Assembly: GCA_019420065.1 (NCBI GenBank)
Contig: JAHZHX010000026.1
Coordinates: 1,706 to 25,108 of the forward strand
From: Clostridiales bacterium
GTDB lineage: Bacteria > Bacillota > Clostridia > Christensenellales > Aristaeellaceae
Length of the DNA stretch: 23,403 nt
Direction of reading: 5' to 3'
This document shows positions 6,011-15,044 of this stretch, in pieces (the stretch's first letter is position 1; each line of letters begins with the position of its first letter). The notes below the pieces were generated by a model. It was given only the letters and a program-made list of their open reading frames with translations, ran no database searches and was not told the DNA's origin. Position numbers and translations under genes: made by a program.

Positions 6011-9000
6011 TTTTTCTCCACCACTTTCATATCCTTGCGCGGAAGCGTTGTCATCAGCGTGGCCAGCATATCCTCCGCGTCCTCGCACCACCAGGAGCGC
6101 GGCGCCAGCAGCGTCACGTTCTCCTCCGGCAGATTCATGTACACCGGCACGCTGCCGGGCTGTCGCTGCAATACCTCGCGCACCGTTTCCATCTGCGCGC
6201 GCGCAAGGCGCAGGTACAGCCGCACAGGCGCGCGGCGGGCGCGCTCCACATCCGAAATTTCTTCCTCCGGCGGCGGCAGGGGCGTCAGCGGCTCCACCAC
6301 ATCCACCAGGAGCTTTGTATCCTCTTCTTCCCGCACGCTCAAATGCCCGGTCAAAAGCAGCGGCGTGTCCAGCTGCAAAAGCTTGTTGTAGCGTTCAAAA
6401 ATGCGCGGGAACAGCAGACACTCGATCTGCCCGGTCAGATCCTCGATGGTAATAAAGCCCATCATGCTGCCCTTTTTGGTGGCCTTGGGGCGCAGCGCCG
6501 TCAAAAGCCCGCCCATCGTGACCGCCCGGCCGTCCTCATTGAGCCCGCCGTCCGGCCGCTCCTTGAGCTCCAGCACCCAGGCCGTATTGATCTCAAGCCC
6601 TTCCAGTTCCTTGCGGTATTCGTCCAGCGGATGGCCGGAAACATATACGCCGGTCATCTCCTTCTCCATTTCCAGCAGCTGCTTATGGGAATATTCGCCC
6701 ACGTCCGGATAGGTATCCTCCGTTACCAGACCGGCGGTAGGCTGGCCCATATCAAACAGCGAAATCTGCCCGGCCACGTTCTGCCGCCGCTTGTTGACAT
6801 TTGCGTCCAGCGCTTGGATGAACACACGCATGCATTGCAGGCGCGTCGCGCCCATCCCGTCAAAGCAGCCCGCCATAATCAGGCTTTCCACCGCGCGCTT
6901 GTTCACCTGTTCGGAATCCACGCGGCGACAAAAATCGTATACGTCCCGGTAACGCCCGGTCAGCGTCCGCTCGCGAACGATCGCGTCCACCGCCGCGTTG
7001 CCCACATTTTTCACGCCGCTCATGCCCATGCGCACGCATTTTACGCCCGCCTCGTTCTTTTCTACCGTAAAGCGGCGGGCGGAATGGTTGATATGCGGCG
7101 GCAGCACGGGAATGCCCTTGCCGCGGCAATACTGGATATACCCCGCCACCTTGGCGGCGTTGCCCACCACGCTGTTCATCATGGCGGCCATGAACTCGCT
7201 GGGATAATAGTATTTCAGCCAGGCCGTCTGCATGGCGACCACGGCGTAGCAGGCGGCATGCGCCTTGTTGAAAGCATAGGAGGCAAAGGCCGTCATCTCG
7301 TCAAAGATATGCTCGGCCACCTCGGCAGGCACGCCGCGGCTGACGGCCCCGGGCACGTTTTCCTCGGGCGAACCGTAAACAAAGTTCTTGCGCTCCTTGG
7401 CCATCACGTCTTTTTTCTTTTTGGCCATAGCGCGGCGCACCAGGTCGCTGCGGCCATAGGAATACCCCGCCAGATCGCGCACAATCTGCATCACCTGCTC
7501 CTGATACACCATGCAGCCGTAGGTTACGTCGAGGATGGGCTGGAGCAGCGGCGTTTCATAATGCACGCTGGCGCGGTCGCGCTTGCCGGCGATATAACGG
7601 GGAATGGATTCCATCGGTCCCGGGCGGTACAGGCTGATGGCGGCGATGATATCCTCAAAATTTTCGGGCTGCATATTGGTCAGGAAGGAGCGCATGCCCC
7701 CGCCTTCCAGCTGGAACACGCCGTCGGTATCGCCCTGGGAGATCATGGCGTATACCTTGAGATCGTCCAAAGGGATCTCCTGCGGCTGCATCTCAATGCC
7801 CTGCGAGCGCATGAGGTCCAGCGTATCGCGAATCACCGTCAGCGTCCTCAGGCCCAGAAAATCCATTTTGAGCAGGCCCAGCTTTTCGATCACGCCCATG
7901 GGGAACTGGGTGGTAATCACCTCGTCGTTCGTTTGCAGGGGGACGAAGTGGACCGCCGGCTCGCCCGTAATCAGCACGCCCGCCGCGTGGGTCGAGGCAT
8001 GGCGCGGCATGCCCTCCAGCAGCAGGGAAAAATCGATCAGCCGTTTGACGCGCGCGTCGTTTTCGGCACGCTCGCGCAGCTCCGTCGAAATGTTCAGCGC
8101 CTTTTCCAGCGTCATGCCCAGATCGGTCGGCACCAGCTTGGCAATGGCGTCCACCTCGGCATAGCTGTATCCCAGCACGCGCCCCACGTCGCGGATCACG
8201 CCGCGCGCCGCCATGGTGCCAAAGGTGATGATCTGGCTCACATGATCCTGCCCGTACTTGCGTGCCACATAGTTGATGACCTCCTGCCGCCGCTCATAGC
8301 AAAAGTCCATGTCGATATCGGGCATGCTCACGCGCTCCGGATTGAGAAAGCGCTCAAAGGTCAGATTGTATTTGAGCGGATCCAGCTGGGTGATATTCAG
8401 GCAATAGGCCACGATGCTGGCCGCGCCGCTGCCCCGCCCCGGGCCCACCATGATCCCGCTGTCCTTGGCAAACTTGACAAAATCCCAAACGATCAGAAAA
8501 TAATCCACATACCCCATCTGGCTGATGACGCTCAGCTCATATTCCATGCGCTCGCGCGCCGCCGCGTCGTCCGCCGCATAACGCTCGGCCAGTCCCGTTT
8601 CCACCAGCCTGCGCAGCAAGGACAGACTGGTCTCCCCCTCCGGCACCGGAAAATGCGGCAAATGCACGGTATGGAAATCAAATTCCACATTGCAGCGCAT
8701 GGCGATCTCGTGCGCGCGCTGCACTGCGTCTGGAAAGGAAGGAAACAGGGCGTTCATTTCCTCCTCGCTTTTGATATACAGCTGATCGGTTTCCATACGC
8801 ATGCGCTCTTCGTCGTCCAGCGTTTTTCCCGTCTGGATGCACATGAGCACTTCCTGCGCCTCGGCGTCCTCCCGGCGCATATAATGGCAGTCGTTGGTGG
8901 CAACCATGGGCACGCCGGTGCGCTCGCTCATATCCACAATGCGGGGCAGCAGGCGCTTTTCATCCGCGATGCCGTGATCCATGATCTCGATAAAGAAATT

Positions 9001-9498
9001 GCCGTGGCCAAACATTTCGTCCATTTCGCGCACATACTTTTCCGCCTCGGCAATGCGCCCGTCCAGCAGCAGCTTGGGCAAATCGCCCGACAGGCAGGCA
9101 GTCAGGCAGATCAGCCCCTCGTGATGCTCGCGCAGAAGCTTGTAATCAATGCGCGGACGGTAATAAAAGCCGCGCGTAAAGGCCTCGCTGCACAAATACA
9201 TCAGGTTTTTATAGCCCGTTTCATTCTCGCACAAAAGAATCAAATGGCTGTATTCCCGGTTGGCATAGATTTTTTCGTCCATATTGGCGCACAGATACAT
9301 CTCGCAGCCGATCACGGGATGGATCCCCGCGTCCTTGCAGGCCGAATAAAAGTCGATCACCCCATACAGCACGCCATGGTCGGTAATGGCGCAAGCGTCC
9401 ATCCCCAATTCCTTCAGGCGCTTGGGCAGCGACTTGATGCGGCACGCGCCGTCCAGCAGGCTGTATTCGGTATGCAGATGCAAGTGTGCAAAAGGCAT
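6007..9498 (-). CDS. dnaE: DNA polymerase III alpha subunit, DnaE type
   Basis: The 1163-residue protein is a full-length C-family polymerase. The N-terminal PHP domain (1-210) shows HLHLHTEYS (5-13) and TDHGVLYG (39-46). The polymerase core has the catalytic aspartates in PDIDMDF (about 390-396), GPGRGSGAAS upstream and RPGPM downstream. A helix-hairpin-helix region (around VNKRAVESLIMAGCFDGMG, residue 860) and an OB fold (GFITIEDLTGQIECLLFP, near residue 1010) complete it. No 3'-5' exonuclease is inserted, which separates it from PolC. In Bacillota DnaE usually works beside PolC, extending primers. ATG 9498 follows GGGGAGG at good spacing; an in-frame codon 42 bases upstream adds a non-conserved leader. 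It heads the operon that runs to the helicase loader. Confidence 0.97.
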   Translation of the reverse strand: MPFAHLHLHTEYSLLDGACRIKSLPKRLKELGMDACAITDHGVLYGVIDFYSACKDAGIHPVIGCEMYLCANMDEKIYANREYSHLILLCENETGYKNLMYLCSEAFTRGFYYRPRIDYKLLREHHEGLICLTACLSGDLPKLLLDGRIAEAEKYVREMDEMFGHGNFFIEIMDHGIADEKRLLPRIVDMSERTGVPMVATNDCHYMRREDAEAQEVLMCIQTGKTLDDEERMRMETDQLYIKSEEEMNALFPSFPDAVQRAHEIAMRCNVEFDFHTVHLPHFPVPEGETSLSLLRRLVETGLAERYAADDAAARERMEYELSVISQMGYVDYFLIVWDFVKFAKDSGIMVGPGRGSGAASIVAYCLNITQLDPLKYNLTFERFLNPERVSMPDIDMDFCYERRQEVINYVARKYGQDHVSQIITFGTMAARGVIRDVGRVLGYSYAEVDAIAKLVPTDLGMTLEKALNISTELRERAENDARVKRLIDFSLLLEGMPRHASTHAAGVLITGEPAVHFVPLQTNDEVITTQFPMGVIEKLGLLKMDFLGLRTLTVIRDTLDLMRSQGIEMQPQEIPLDDLKVYAMISQGDTDGVFQLEGGGMRSFLTNMQPENFEDIIAAISLYRPGPMESIPRYIAGKRDRASVHYETPLLQPILDVTYGCMVYQEQVMQIVRDLAGYSYGRSDLVRRAMAKKKKDVMAKERKNFVYGSPEENVPGAVSRGVPAEVAEHIFDEMTAFASYAFNKAHAACYAVVAMQTAWLKYYYPSEFMAAMMNSVVGNAAKVAGYIQYCRGKGIPVLPPHINHSARRFTVEKNEAGVKCVRMGMSGVKNVGNAAVDAIVRERTLTGRYRDVYDFCRRVDSEQVNKRAVESLIMAGCFDGMGATRLQCMRVFIQALDANVNKRRQNVAGQISLFDMGQPTAGLVTEDTYPDVGEYSHKQLLEMEKEMTGVYVSGHPLDEYRKELEGLEINTAWVLELKERPDGGLNEDGRAVTMGGLLTALRPKATKKGSMMGFITIEDLTGQIECLLFPRIFERYNKLLQLDTPLLLTGHLSVREEEDTKLLVDVVEPLTPLPPPEEEISDVERARRAPVRLYLRLARAQMETVREVLQRQPGSVPVYMNLPEENVTLLAPRSWWCEDAEDMLATLMTTLPRKDMKVVEKK

Positions 9499-9528
9499 GG
9501 GTATACCTCCCCATTTTTTATCTTCCTT

Positions 9529-9557
9529 ATTATAACGCAAATAGCCCCGGAAGGCAA
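9529..9557 (-). promoter_or_regulatory. promoter of the dnaE operon, overlapping the ylbJ stop
   Basis: On the minus strand, TTGCCT (9557-9552) and TATAAT (9534-9529) are 17 bases apart. The TAA stop of the ylbJ-like gene (9532-9530) lies inside the -10 box. The start point would be near 9522, giving a leader of about 24 bases before dnaE that carries its GGGGAGG. Confidence 0.55.
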
Positions 9558-10378
9558 TTCCCCATCAGCCAGCAAAGCAGAAAAGCCAGCGCCGCGCGGC
9601 ACAGCGCGGGCGGCAGCAGTTCTCCCACCCCCAGCCCGTTTTTCTGCCAGAAAGCCGCGCACTGCATCAGGATGGAAAAGCCGCCAAAGGAGGTCGCCGC
9701 GCAAAGCAGGCTCACAAGCAGCCGGCGCGGCAGCGGCAGGGCGATCAGCGCCCGGCAGCCGCCCGTCACCTCGCAGACCGTCTGCAAGGCGGCGCGCAGG
9801 GGCGCGCTCAACGGCAGCGCGCAGGACAGAAGCGCGCTGAGCACCGCGCCCATCGCCACGCAGGCGCTGACCGTAAGCATCGACAGCGCTCCCTGCGCTA
9901 CCGCCTGCGGAATGGTCAGCGTCGGCAGCCGCAGCCGCAGCGCCCCTTTTTCGCGCACTGGGAAAAAGAATCCGCTGAGCAGCGCCGCCAGCAAATGACA
10001 GAAAAGCGCCAGCCGAGCCTGCGCCGTGCTCTGAAGCCACAGCGAGAGCGTGGCAAGAAAATACATGGGACTCATCACGCCGGTCATGGCGGCATAGCGG
10101 CGCGCGCGCTCCCGGGGCAGCCCGGCGTCCTGGAACAATCGCGCCCCGGCCGGCGAGCCGCCCAGCAGCGACAGCCCTATCAGCACCGGCCCGGGCAGGC
10201 TTTTGCCCGCCGTGAGCAGCAGCGCGCACACCGTAAAGGGCAAAAGCGCCGGGAGTACACTATCGCAAAACAGCGTCAGCGCCCCCAGCGCGCTCTGCGC
10301 CGTTATTTCCGGAAAGGCCAGCATCAGGCCCAGCAGCGCCCCCAGCAGCGCAGACTGTAAAAATGAGAGAAATCGCAC
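9530..10378 (-). CDS. YlbJ-like sporulation integral membrane protein (short form)
   Basis: The 282-residue protein is almost entirely hydrophobic, with seven or eight predicted membrane segments. It carries nucleoside-recognition-like features seen in YlbJ (SpoVV): LPALLPFTVCALLLTAG near residue 43, GGSPAGARLFQDAGL with following MSPMYFLATLSL, and CEVTGGCRAL before FGGFSILMQ. In Bacillus subtilis YlbJ/SpoVV is an outer-forespore-membrane protein needed for dipicolinic acid transfer into spores. That protein is about 400 residues, so this one is clearly shorter and may be a paralog. The GTG start at 10378 has AAGGAG eight bases before it. It is divergent from the acetyltransferase gene and lies 31 bases upstream of dnaE. 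The family call is moderately firm; the spore role is inferred. Confidence 0.72.
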   Translation of the reverse strand: MRFLSFLQSALLGALLGLMLAFPEITAQSALGALTLFCDSVLPALLPFTVCALLLTAGKSLPGPVLIGLSLLGGSPAGARLFQDAGLPRERARRYAAMTGVMSPMYFLATLSLWLQSTAQARLALFCHLLAALLSGFFFPVREKGALRLRLPTLTIPQAVAQGALSMLTVSACVAMGAVLSALLSCALPLSAPLRAALQTVCEVTGGCRALIALPLPRRLLVSLLCAATSFGGFSILMQCAAFWQKNGLGVGELLPPALCRAALAFLLCWLMGNCLPGLFAL

Positions 10379-10397
10379 GCGCAGTTCTCCTTTTCAC

Positions 10398-10426
10398 TTT
10401 TCATTTTGGCGACATTCTATTATAAT
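10398..10426 (+). promoter_or_regulatory. possible promoter for the acetyltransferase operon
   Basis: TATAAT (10421-10426) has TTTTCA (10398-10403), a weak -35 box with 4 of 6 consensus bases, 17 bases upstream. The same AT-rich core also reads TATAAT on the minus strand (10424-10419), so divergent transcription of the ylbJ-like gene may start here too, but I see no good -35 box for it. Confidence 0.4.
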
Positions 10427-10449
10427 GGTATAAAAGGGGGGGATATGTC

Positions 10450-10926
10450 ATGAAACTGGCGACGGCCAAAATGCCGGACATGCCGGAACTGCTTGGGCTC
10501 TACCGCGCCTGCGCCGCGCAGGAAAACAGCGTCTGGGATGAATACTATCCCAACACGCAGACAGCAGCGGCGGATATTGCGGCAGGCTCGCTTTATCTGC
10601 TGCGCGGCAGAGGCGCGCTTGTCGCCTGCGCCAGCATCATCGCCCCCGAAGACGAAGAACGCGGCTCTATGTACCGCCCTTGCCGGAATCCCTGCGCGCT
10701 GGCGCGCATCGGCGTGCATCCCGCTTTTCAGGGGCGCGGCTATGGTGGGCTGATGCTGCGGCTGTGCCTGCGCATCGCCCGCGCCCAGGGCCGCGACAGC
10801 ATGCGCCTGCTGGTCGGCCCGCGCAACCGTCCAGCCGTGCGAATGTACCATCGCGCGGGCTTTCAGCCCTGCGGCATGCGCCGTGCATGGGGCGAGGTCT
10901 GGATCTGCATGGAGCGTGGATTATGA
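10450..10926 (+). CDS. GNAT family N-acetyltransferase
   Basis: The 158-residue protein has the layout of a single GNAT domain that transfers acetyl groups from acetyl-CoA. The acetyl-CoA-binding motif A is clear: ALARIGVHPAFQGRGYGGLML, with Q94-G95-R96-G97-Y98-G99 as the pyrophosphate-binding loop. The terminal motif B reads NRPAVRMYHRAGF. The first half, which sets the acceptor, has no recognisable signature, so the substrate is unknown. The start at 10450 follows a G-rich tract (10435-10442). Its stop overlaps the start of the next gene as ATGA (10923-10926), so it is translationally coupled to an exported protein of unknown function. That linkage is odd for a cytoplasmic acetyltransferase and may be only transcriptional. 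Confidence 0.9.
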   Translation: MKLATAKMPDMPELLGLYRACAAQENSVWDEYYPNTQTAAADIAAGSLYLLRGRGALVACASIIAPEDEERGSMYRPCRNPCALARIGVHPAFQGRGYGGLMLRLCLRIARAQGRDSMRLLVGPRNRPAVRMYHRAGFQPCGMRRAWGEVWICMERGL

Positions 10927-12092
10927 AAAAAGCAATTCGTTTTCTGGCCCTGACGCTGGCGCTCATGGCCGCCCTGCCCGCTCAGGCGCTGACAATACGC
11001 ATCGACGCGCAGGAAAGCGCGCTTTTGCCGCCGCAGGCGCTGGCCGTTTTGCAGACGCTGCTTGACAAAACGGTGCTTTGCTGCACGCCGTCGGGCTTTT
11101 GCCTGCAATATGACGGTGAAGCGCTGCTTTATGCCGGGATGAACGGCGCGGACGGCTATATCGCCGCGGGAGGTACAGTATCCCGCGTTGCCCTTCCCGC
11201 AGTCAGCTTTGCCACGCCGCAGCAAACCGCACAGGCGCTGGGCGCGCTTTTACAGCCCTGGGAAACAGAACAGACGCGCGAGATCGACTTGCTGGAAGCA
11301 GGCGTTTGCCGCCGTCAGCTGGTCTATACACTCAGCGGCGAGGACTGGCGCGCCGTCTGGGACGACGTGCTGCCGCTGCTTCTGGCGCTGACTCCTGCCG
11401 CCGAAGCGCTGCGCACGCTGGAAATCGAGGGCAAGGGCACCTTCAAGCGCTATTTTGACCGCAGCGGCAATGAAACCGGCGCGTATTTCTACGCCGAGCA
11501 ATGCCGTTTGAACGGCGATACGCGCGAAGTGCGCCTGGAATACGCTTTTCAGCCGGAAAAAGGCTTCTATATCGCCTTCCGCTGTCCCAACCCCGGGCAA
11601 ACGCGCAACCTTCGCGTCGCCCTGCACGGCAAATACGCCAGCGGCGCGTACCGCGTCAGCGGCGACATCCGGCAAACCGGTGAAACGAGCGGCGGCGTGC
11701 TGACGCTGAACGGCAGCGCCGGAAAGCTGACGGCCGATCTCTCGCGCCGGACGGAGGCGGGTACGGCCAAATACCGCCTGTCGCTGGAACGGCTCGGCGC
11801 GCAGTCGCTCTCCTTTGCTTACAGCCGCGAAAGGCAGCTTGTCCTCTCCGGCAGTATCCTTTGGGATGAGGCCGCGGCCGCGCCGCCTGCTCCCCCGTCC
11901 GCGAACGGCGATACCGCCGCGGTCGCCGCGGCGTTTTCACGGCGCCTGGCGCAAATTCTGCGCGGCATGGATCAAAACGGCGTGCAGGCGCTTTTGCACT
12001 GTGTCGGCAGCGCGCAGCTCCTGCAAGGCCCGGACCGTCATTTGGCCATCACATACGATCCCGCATATCGCGTAACCGAGGAGGAAAACTGA
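10923..12092 (+). CDS. exported protein of unknown function (389 residues)
   Basis: I do not recognise a family. The protein has a clear signal peptide (residues 1-20, MKKAIRFLALTLALMAALPAQA, cleavage after AQA) without a lipobox. A mixed alpha/beta region is followed by a strand-rich middle (about 160-315), where alternating polar and hydrophobic residues suggest a beta sandwich or barrel-like sheet. A proline-rich linker (PPAPPSAN) and a C-terminal helix (AVAAAFSRRLAQILRGM) end it. ATG 10923 lies in the stop of the acetyltransferase gene, and the next exported-protein gene starts two bases after this stop. Signal peptide, overall plan and helical tail are shared loosely with the three following genes, which suggests one diverged family. 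A surface or spore-coat role is possible but unproven. Confidence 0.85.
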   Translation: MKKAIRFLALTLALMAALPAQALTIRIDAQESALLPPQALAVLQTLLDKTVLCCTPSGFCLQYDGEALLYAGMNGADGYIAAGGTVSRVALPAVSFATPQQTAQALGALLQPWETEQTREIDLLEAGVCRRQLVYTLSGEDWRAVWDDVLPLLLALTPAAEALRTLEIEGKGTFKRYFDRSGNETGAYFYAEQCRLNGDTREVRLEYAFQPEKGFYIAFRCPNPGQTRNLRVALHGKYASGAYRVSGDIRQTGETSGGVLTLNGSAGKLTADLSRRTEAGTAKYRLSLERLGAQSLSFAYSRERQLVLSGSILWDEAAAAPPAPPSANGDTAAVAAAFSRRLAQILRGMDQNGVQALLHCVGSAQLLQGPDRHLAITYDPAYRVTEEEN

Positions 12093-12093
12093 A

Positions 12094-13575
12094 ATGAAAA
12101 AGCTGTTATGCCTGCTTTGCTGCCTGCTTCTGACGCTTCCCGCGGCACTTGGCGAGGAAATCTCCATCGCCGGACTGATGGCGCGTCAAGTCAGCGCCAA
12201 TACCACGCTGCGCTTCCAGCTCACGGCGGAAGCGGAGGGCAGCGCGCCCTACTTTGCCGACCCCGCCGTATGGGAAATGCTCAAGGCGCTGCTGCCGGGC
12301 AGTACGCTGGAGGGCAGCTATATCTTCAGCAAAGCGGGCGTGACCCTGGGAAATTCCCAGGCGCAGTTCTCCCTCGCGCGCGGGGAGAAAACCACGCCCC
12401 TGGTGACCCTGTCCGGGCGCGCAGACCGGCTGCTGCTGGACGGGCTGCTGCTGGGCGATACCGCGCTGGCATTCCCCCGCGATACCGAGCTTTTCTTCAG
12501 CGAAAACAATATTGCGCAGAATATTACGCTCTCCAAATGGTTCGGCGCGCTCTTGCGCGACGCGGCGCTGTCGTCCAACGACGCGGGCGCCTGGCCCTCT
12601 CTGAAGCTGTTTCTGACCCGCGCCGGCACGCAGAACGACGACTGGCAGGCGGCGCTGGACACGCTGCTGCTGCCCTATCAGACGGCGCTTTCCGCCTGGA
12701 TGCAGGAACGCACCGCGCTCACGCTGCAAAAGCGCGGCGACGGCACGCTGGGCACCGTTTCCGTCATGCACGCCAGCCTGCCCGAATGCGCCGCCCAGGC
12801 GCAGGCGCTGCTGGCCATGTTTTATCAGGACGACGCGCTGCGCGACCGCCTGCGCGAACAGATGACGCAGGCGCAGGCCGAGGCCTATCTCGAAGAAGGC
12901 ATGCTGCCGCTGTTTTCCCAGGCGCTGTCCGCCCTGCCCGACGCGGGCGAAGCGGTGCTGGAACGCCGCTATGACAGCGCGGGCGAAATGGATGGTTTTG
13001 TACTTTCCCTTCCCTTTGCCGACGGCGCGCAGGCTGTGCTTTCCTGGCTGGGCGGCGAATATACCCTGAGCCTGAACCTGCGGGGCCGCTCGTTTGTCGT
13101 CAGCGTCAGCGGCACGGAAGCGACCGGCTATACCGGCGCGTTCGCGCTGGAAACGGCGCAGGAGACCGTATCCGGCCATTACCAGCTGTTCACGGCGCTG
13201 GGCGGCGTGGTTCGCAACGAGGCGGAGACCGGCCGCGAACGCCGGCAAACGGGAACGATCACGCTGCTCGTCACGCCGGACTCAGGCAGCGCTTTCCCGT
13301 CCCAATCGCTCACCGTCAGCATTGACGCCAGCGCCGGCGCAACCGACAGCAAGGCGGCGCGCTGGAATGCCGATGTTGAATGGAAGGATTTAAGCGGCGC
13401 GTCCGCGCTGCGGCTGGGCCTGAAAACCCGTACCGCCGCCCCCATCGCCCAGGCCGAAGCGCCCGAACAGGCCACGGATTATTCTAATCTCAGCGGCGAC
13501 GAGCGCGCCGCGCTGCTCCAGCGCGCCTTTGACGCGCTGTTCGCCGTGATCCTGCCCGCGCAAAGCGCCGATTGA
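12094..13575 (+). CDS. exported protein of unknown function (493 residues)
   Basis: No known family is recognised. A signal peptide covers residues 1-20 (MKKLLCLLCCLLLTLPAALG). The mature part has an N-terminal segment of strands (ANTTLRFQLTAEAEG), a helix-rich middle with many glutamines and alanines (about 190-290), then a strand-rich region (about 300-450) of short repeating hydrophobic stretches, and a final helix (SGDERAALLQRAFDALFAVIL). Cysteines are nearly absent from the mature chain, which fits an extracellular protein. AGGAGG (12079-12084) lies nine bases before ATG 12094, inside the end of the preceding gene, so the two are co-translated. The stop codon TGA is part of the -35 box of the next promoter. 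It looks like a distant relative of its neighbours. Confidence 0.87.
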   Translation: MKKLLCLLCCLLLTLPAALGEEISIAGLMARQVSANTTLRFQLTAEAEGSAPYFADPAVWEMLKALLPGSTLEGSYIFSKAGVTLGNSQAQFSLARGEKTTPLVTLSGRADRLLLDGLLLGDTALAFPRDTELFFSENNIAQNITLSKWFGALLRDAALSSNDAGAWPSLKLFLTRAGTQNDDWQAALDTLLLPYQTALSAWMQERTALTLQKRGDGTLGTVSVMHASLPECAAQAQALLAMFYQDDALRDRLREQMTQAQAEAYLEEGMLPLFSQALSALPDAGEAVLERRYDSAGEMDGFVLSLPFADGAQAVLSWLGGEYTLSLNLRGRSFVVSVSGTEATGYTGAFALETAQETVSGHYQLFTALGGVVRNEAETGRERRQTGTITLLVTPDSGSAFPSQSLTVSIDASAGATDSKAARWNADVEWKDLSGASALRLGLKTRTAAPIAQAEAPEQATDYSNLSGDERAALLQRAFDALFAVILPAQSAD

Positions 13576-13601
13576 CACCCCCCGCCGCCCCATGATATAA
13601 T
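13572..13601 (+). promoter_or_regulatory. strong sigma-A promoter overlapping the upstream stop codon
   Basis: TTGACA (13572-13577) and TATAAT (13596-13601), both perfect matches, are separated by 18 bases. The TGA stop of the previous gene (13573-13575) lies within the -35 box. Transcription would start near 13608, giving a leader of about 28 bases with AGGAGG at 13621-13626. Confidence 0.85.
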
Positions 13602-13635
13602 GCAGACAATAAAACCATTCAGGAGGAACCGTTCC

Positions 13636-14991
13636 ATGAAAAAGCTTCTTTCCCTGCTGATCGCGCTGTGCATGGCGCTGACCGGCGCGGCGGCCATGGC
13701 GGAGGAACCCGCCCCCGCGGCCGGCCAGTCGGTCCTGTCCATGCGGTTTGACCGCGACTTTATTACCGCCTACGCGGGCATGATGGATCCCGCCGGTTCT
13801 CAGGAGACCTCGCAGCTCGTCACCGCGGCGCTGGATCTGCTGGAAAACGCCCAGCTGGCTTTCACCATGGGCGAGGACTGCGGCGTGCTTGAGCTGTATA
13901 TGGGTGAAACGCCCGTGGCCAACATCAGCGTCTCCGGCTCCCAGGAGACCGTCACGCTGGTCAGCAGCCTGTTCCCGCACTATGCGGTCAGCGTGGATCC
14001 CCAGGCGCTTTCTTCCATGATCGACACGTCGGTCAACGGTTCCAGCGTAAGCCAGGAAGAAATGGAAGCGCTGCTGAGCGACCTGACTGCCTATGTGAAC
14101 GACCTGAGCGCTTATGGCGAAAAAATGCTGGAAGGCGTTACCGTCAGCGAGGACGGCTCCACAGCCGTGCTGACCGTGAACACCCATCAGTCTGCCGAAC
14201 TGCTGGAGCTGCTGCTTAACCGGCTGCGCGACGACGCCGTTTTGCTTCCCTACATTGAGATGGCGCTGGCGCAGGAAAACGAAACGATGGAAAATTTCCT
14301 GGCGCAGGCGCAAAGCGCCATTGACGAGCTGAAAAATGCTCAGGCCGCGGACGTGGCCCAGATAACCATGTCCCTCAGCGAGGACGGCGGCACCTCCCTG
14401 GAAGCCGACCTGAGCGGCATGATGTTCTTCTCCTTTGACGAATACACCGACAACGGCGCCGACTGCACGGAGCTGATGCTGATCGCCAACGCCGGCAATG
14501 CGCCCGTTGAGGATTGGGCCGGCGTATACAACGGCGTAATGGACGGTACGAACAGCGACGCCACGGTTCTGGGCGTCAATATCGCCGCCGCCGAAACCGA
14601 AACCTCAGCCACCTTCTATATGGTCGGCGAGGGCCAAACCGTAGCGCTGTATACCTATAACGTTCTTATGGCCGACGACGCCACCGGCACGGTGCTCAAC
14701 GTGCTGCAGCTGGGGCTGGATCTGACAGGCGAGGGCAATCCCGTTGCCTCTCTCCAGATCGTTTCCGGCATGGTAGATGAAGCGCCCGCCGCGCCTTCTC
14801 TGGAAGGGCTGACGGTGATTGACGCGATGAACGCGACCGAAGAAGAGTTCAACGCTTTGAGCATGGACGTTATCAGTTATGGTCTGCCCTCGCTGATGAG
14901 CAACATGCAGACCGCCGCGCCCGACCAGGTTGCCCAGCTTCTCCAGCTTATCATGGCAATGCAGCAGCCCGAGGACGCTCCTGTTCAGTAA
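13636..14991 (+). CDS. exported acidic protein of unknown function, paralog 1 (451 residues)
   Basis: The protein matches no family I know. A signal peptide (residues 1-22, ending AAAMAEE) precedes an acidic mature chain with no lipobox, sorting motif or membrane anchor. Landmarks shared with the next gene are FDRDF, LVSSLFPHYAV, a helical ALLSDLTAYVNDLSAYG, PSLEGLTVIDAM, and the C-terminal stretch YGLPSLMSNMQTAAPDQVAQ with LLQLIMAM after it. Both mature proteins have the same length and order of motifs, so they are tandem duplicates. Strong expression is expected from the consensus promoter and AGGAGG. ATG 13636 is chosen by that site; an in-frame start 36 bases upstream would precede the signal peptide with charged residues. 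A terminator follows. It may be an abundant secreted or surface protein; its ligand is unknown. Confidence 0.88.
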   Translation: MKKLLSLLIALCMALTGAAAMAEEPAPAAGQSVLSMRFDRDFITAYAGMMDPAGSQETSQLVTAALDLLENAQLAFTMGEDCGVLELYMGETPVANISVSGSQETVTLVSSLFPHYAVSVDPQALSSMIDTSVNGSSVSQEEMEALLSDLTAYVNDLSAYGEKMLEGVTVSEDGSTAVLTVNTHQSAELLELLLNRLRDDAVLLPYIEMALAQENETMENFLAQAQSAIDELKNAQAADVAQITMSLSEDGGTSLEADLSGMMFFSFDEYTDNGADCTELMLIANAGNAPVEDWAGVYNGVMDGTNSDATVLGVNIAAAETETSATFYMVGEGQTVALYTYNVLMADDATGTVLNVLQLGLDLTGEGNPVASLQIVSGMVDEAPAAPSLEGLTVIDAMNATEEEFNALSMDVISYGLPSLMSNMQTAAPDQVAQLLQLIMAMQQPEDAPVQ

Positions 14992-15004
14992 TTTCAACGA
15001 TATG

Positions 15005-15035
15005 TGCCGCAGACTTGCGTCTGCGGCATTTTTTT
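15005..15035 (+). terminator. intrinsic terminator after exported paralog 1
   Basis: A perfect 10-base-pair stem (TGCCGCAGAC with GTCTGCGGCA) with a TTGC loop is followed by seven Ts. It lies 14 bases after the stop codon, so the gene at 13636 is transcribed alone. Confidence 0.93.
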
Positions 15036-15044
15036 GCTGAAAGA

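Noticed and set aside
6343..9840. An 1165-residue open frame on the plus strand opposite dnaE
   Set aside because: It is the antisense shadow of a certain gene in GC-rich DNA, with no known domains, a His/Gln/Arg-rich composition and no ribosome binding site.
12106..13248. A 380-residue open frame antisense to the 493-residue exported protein
   Set aside because: The plus-strand gene has a signal peptide, ribosome binding site and operon context; the antisense product is a Gln/Arg/Gly-rich shadow.
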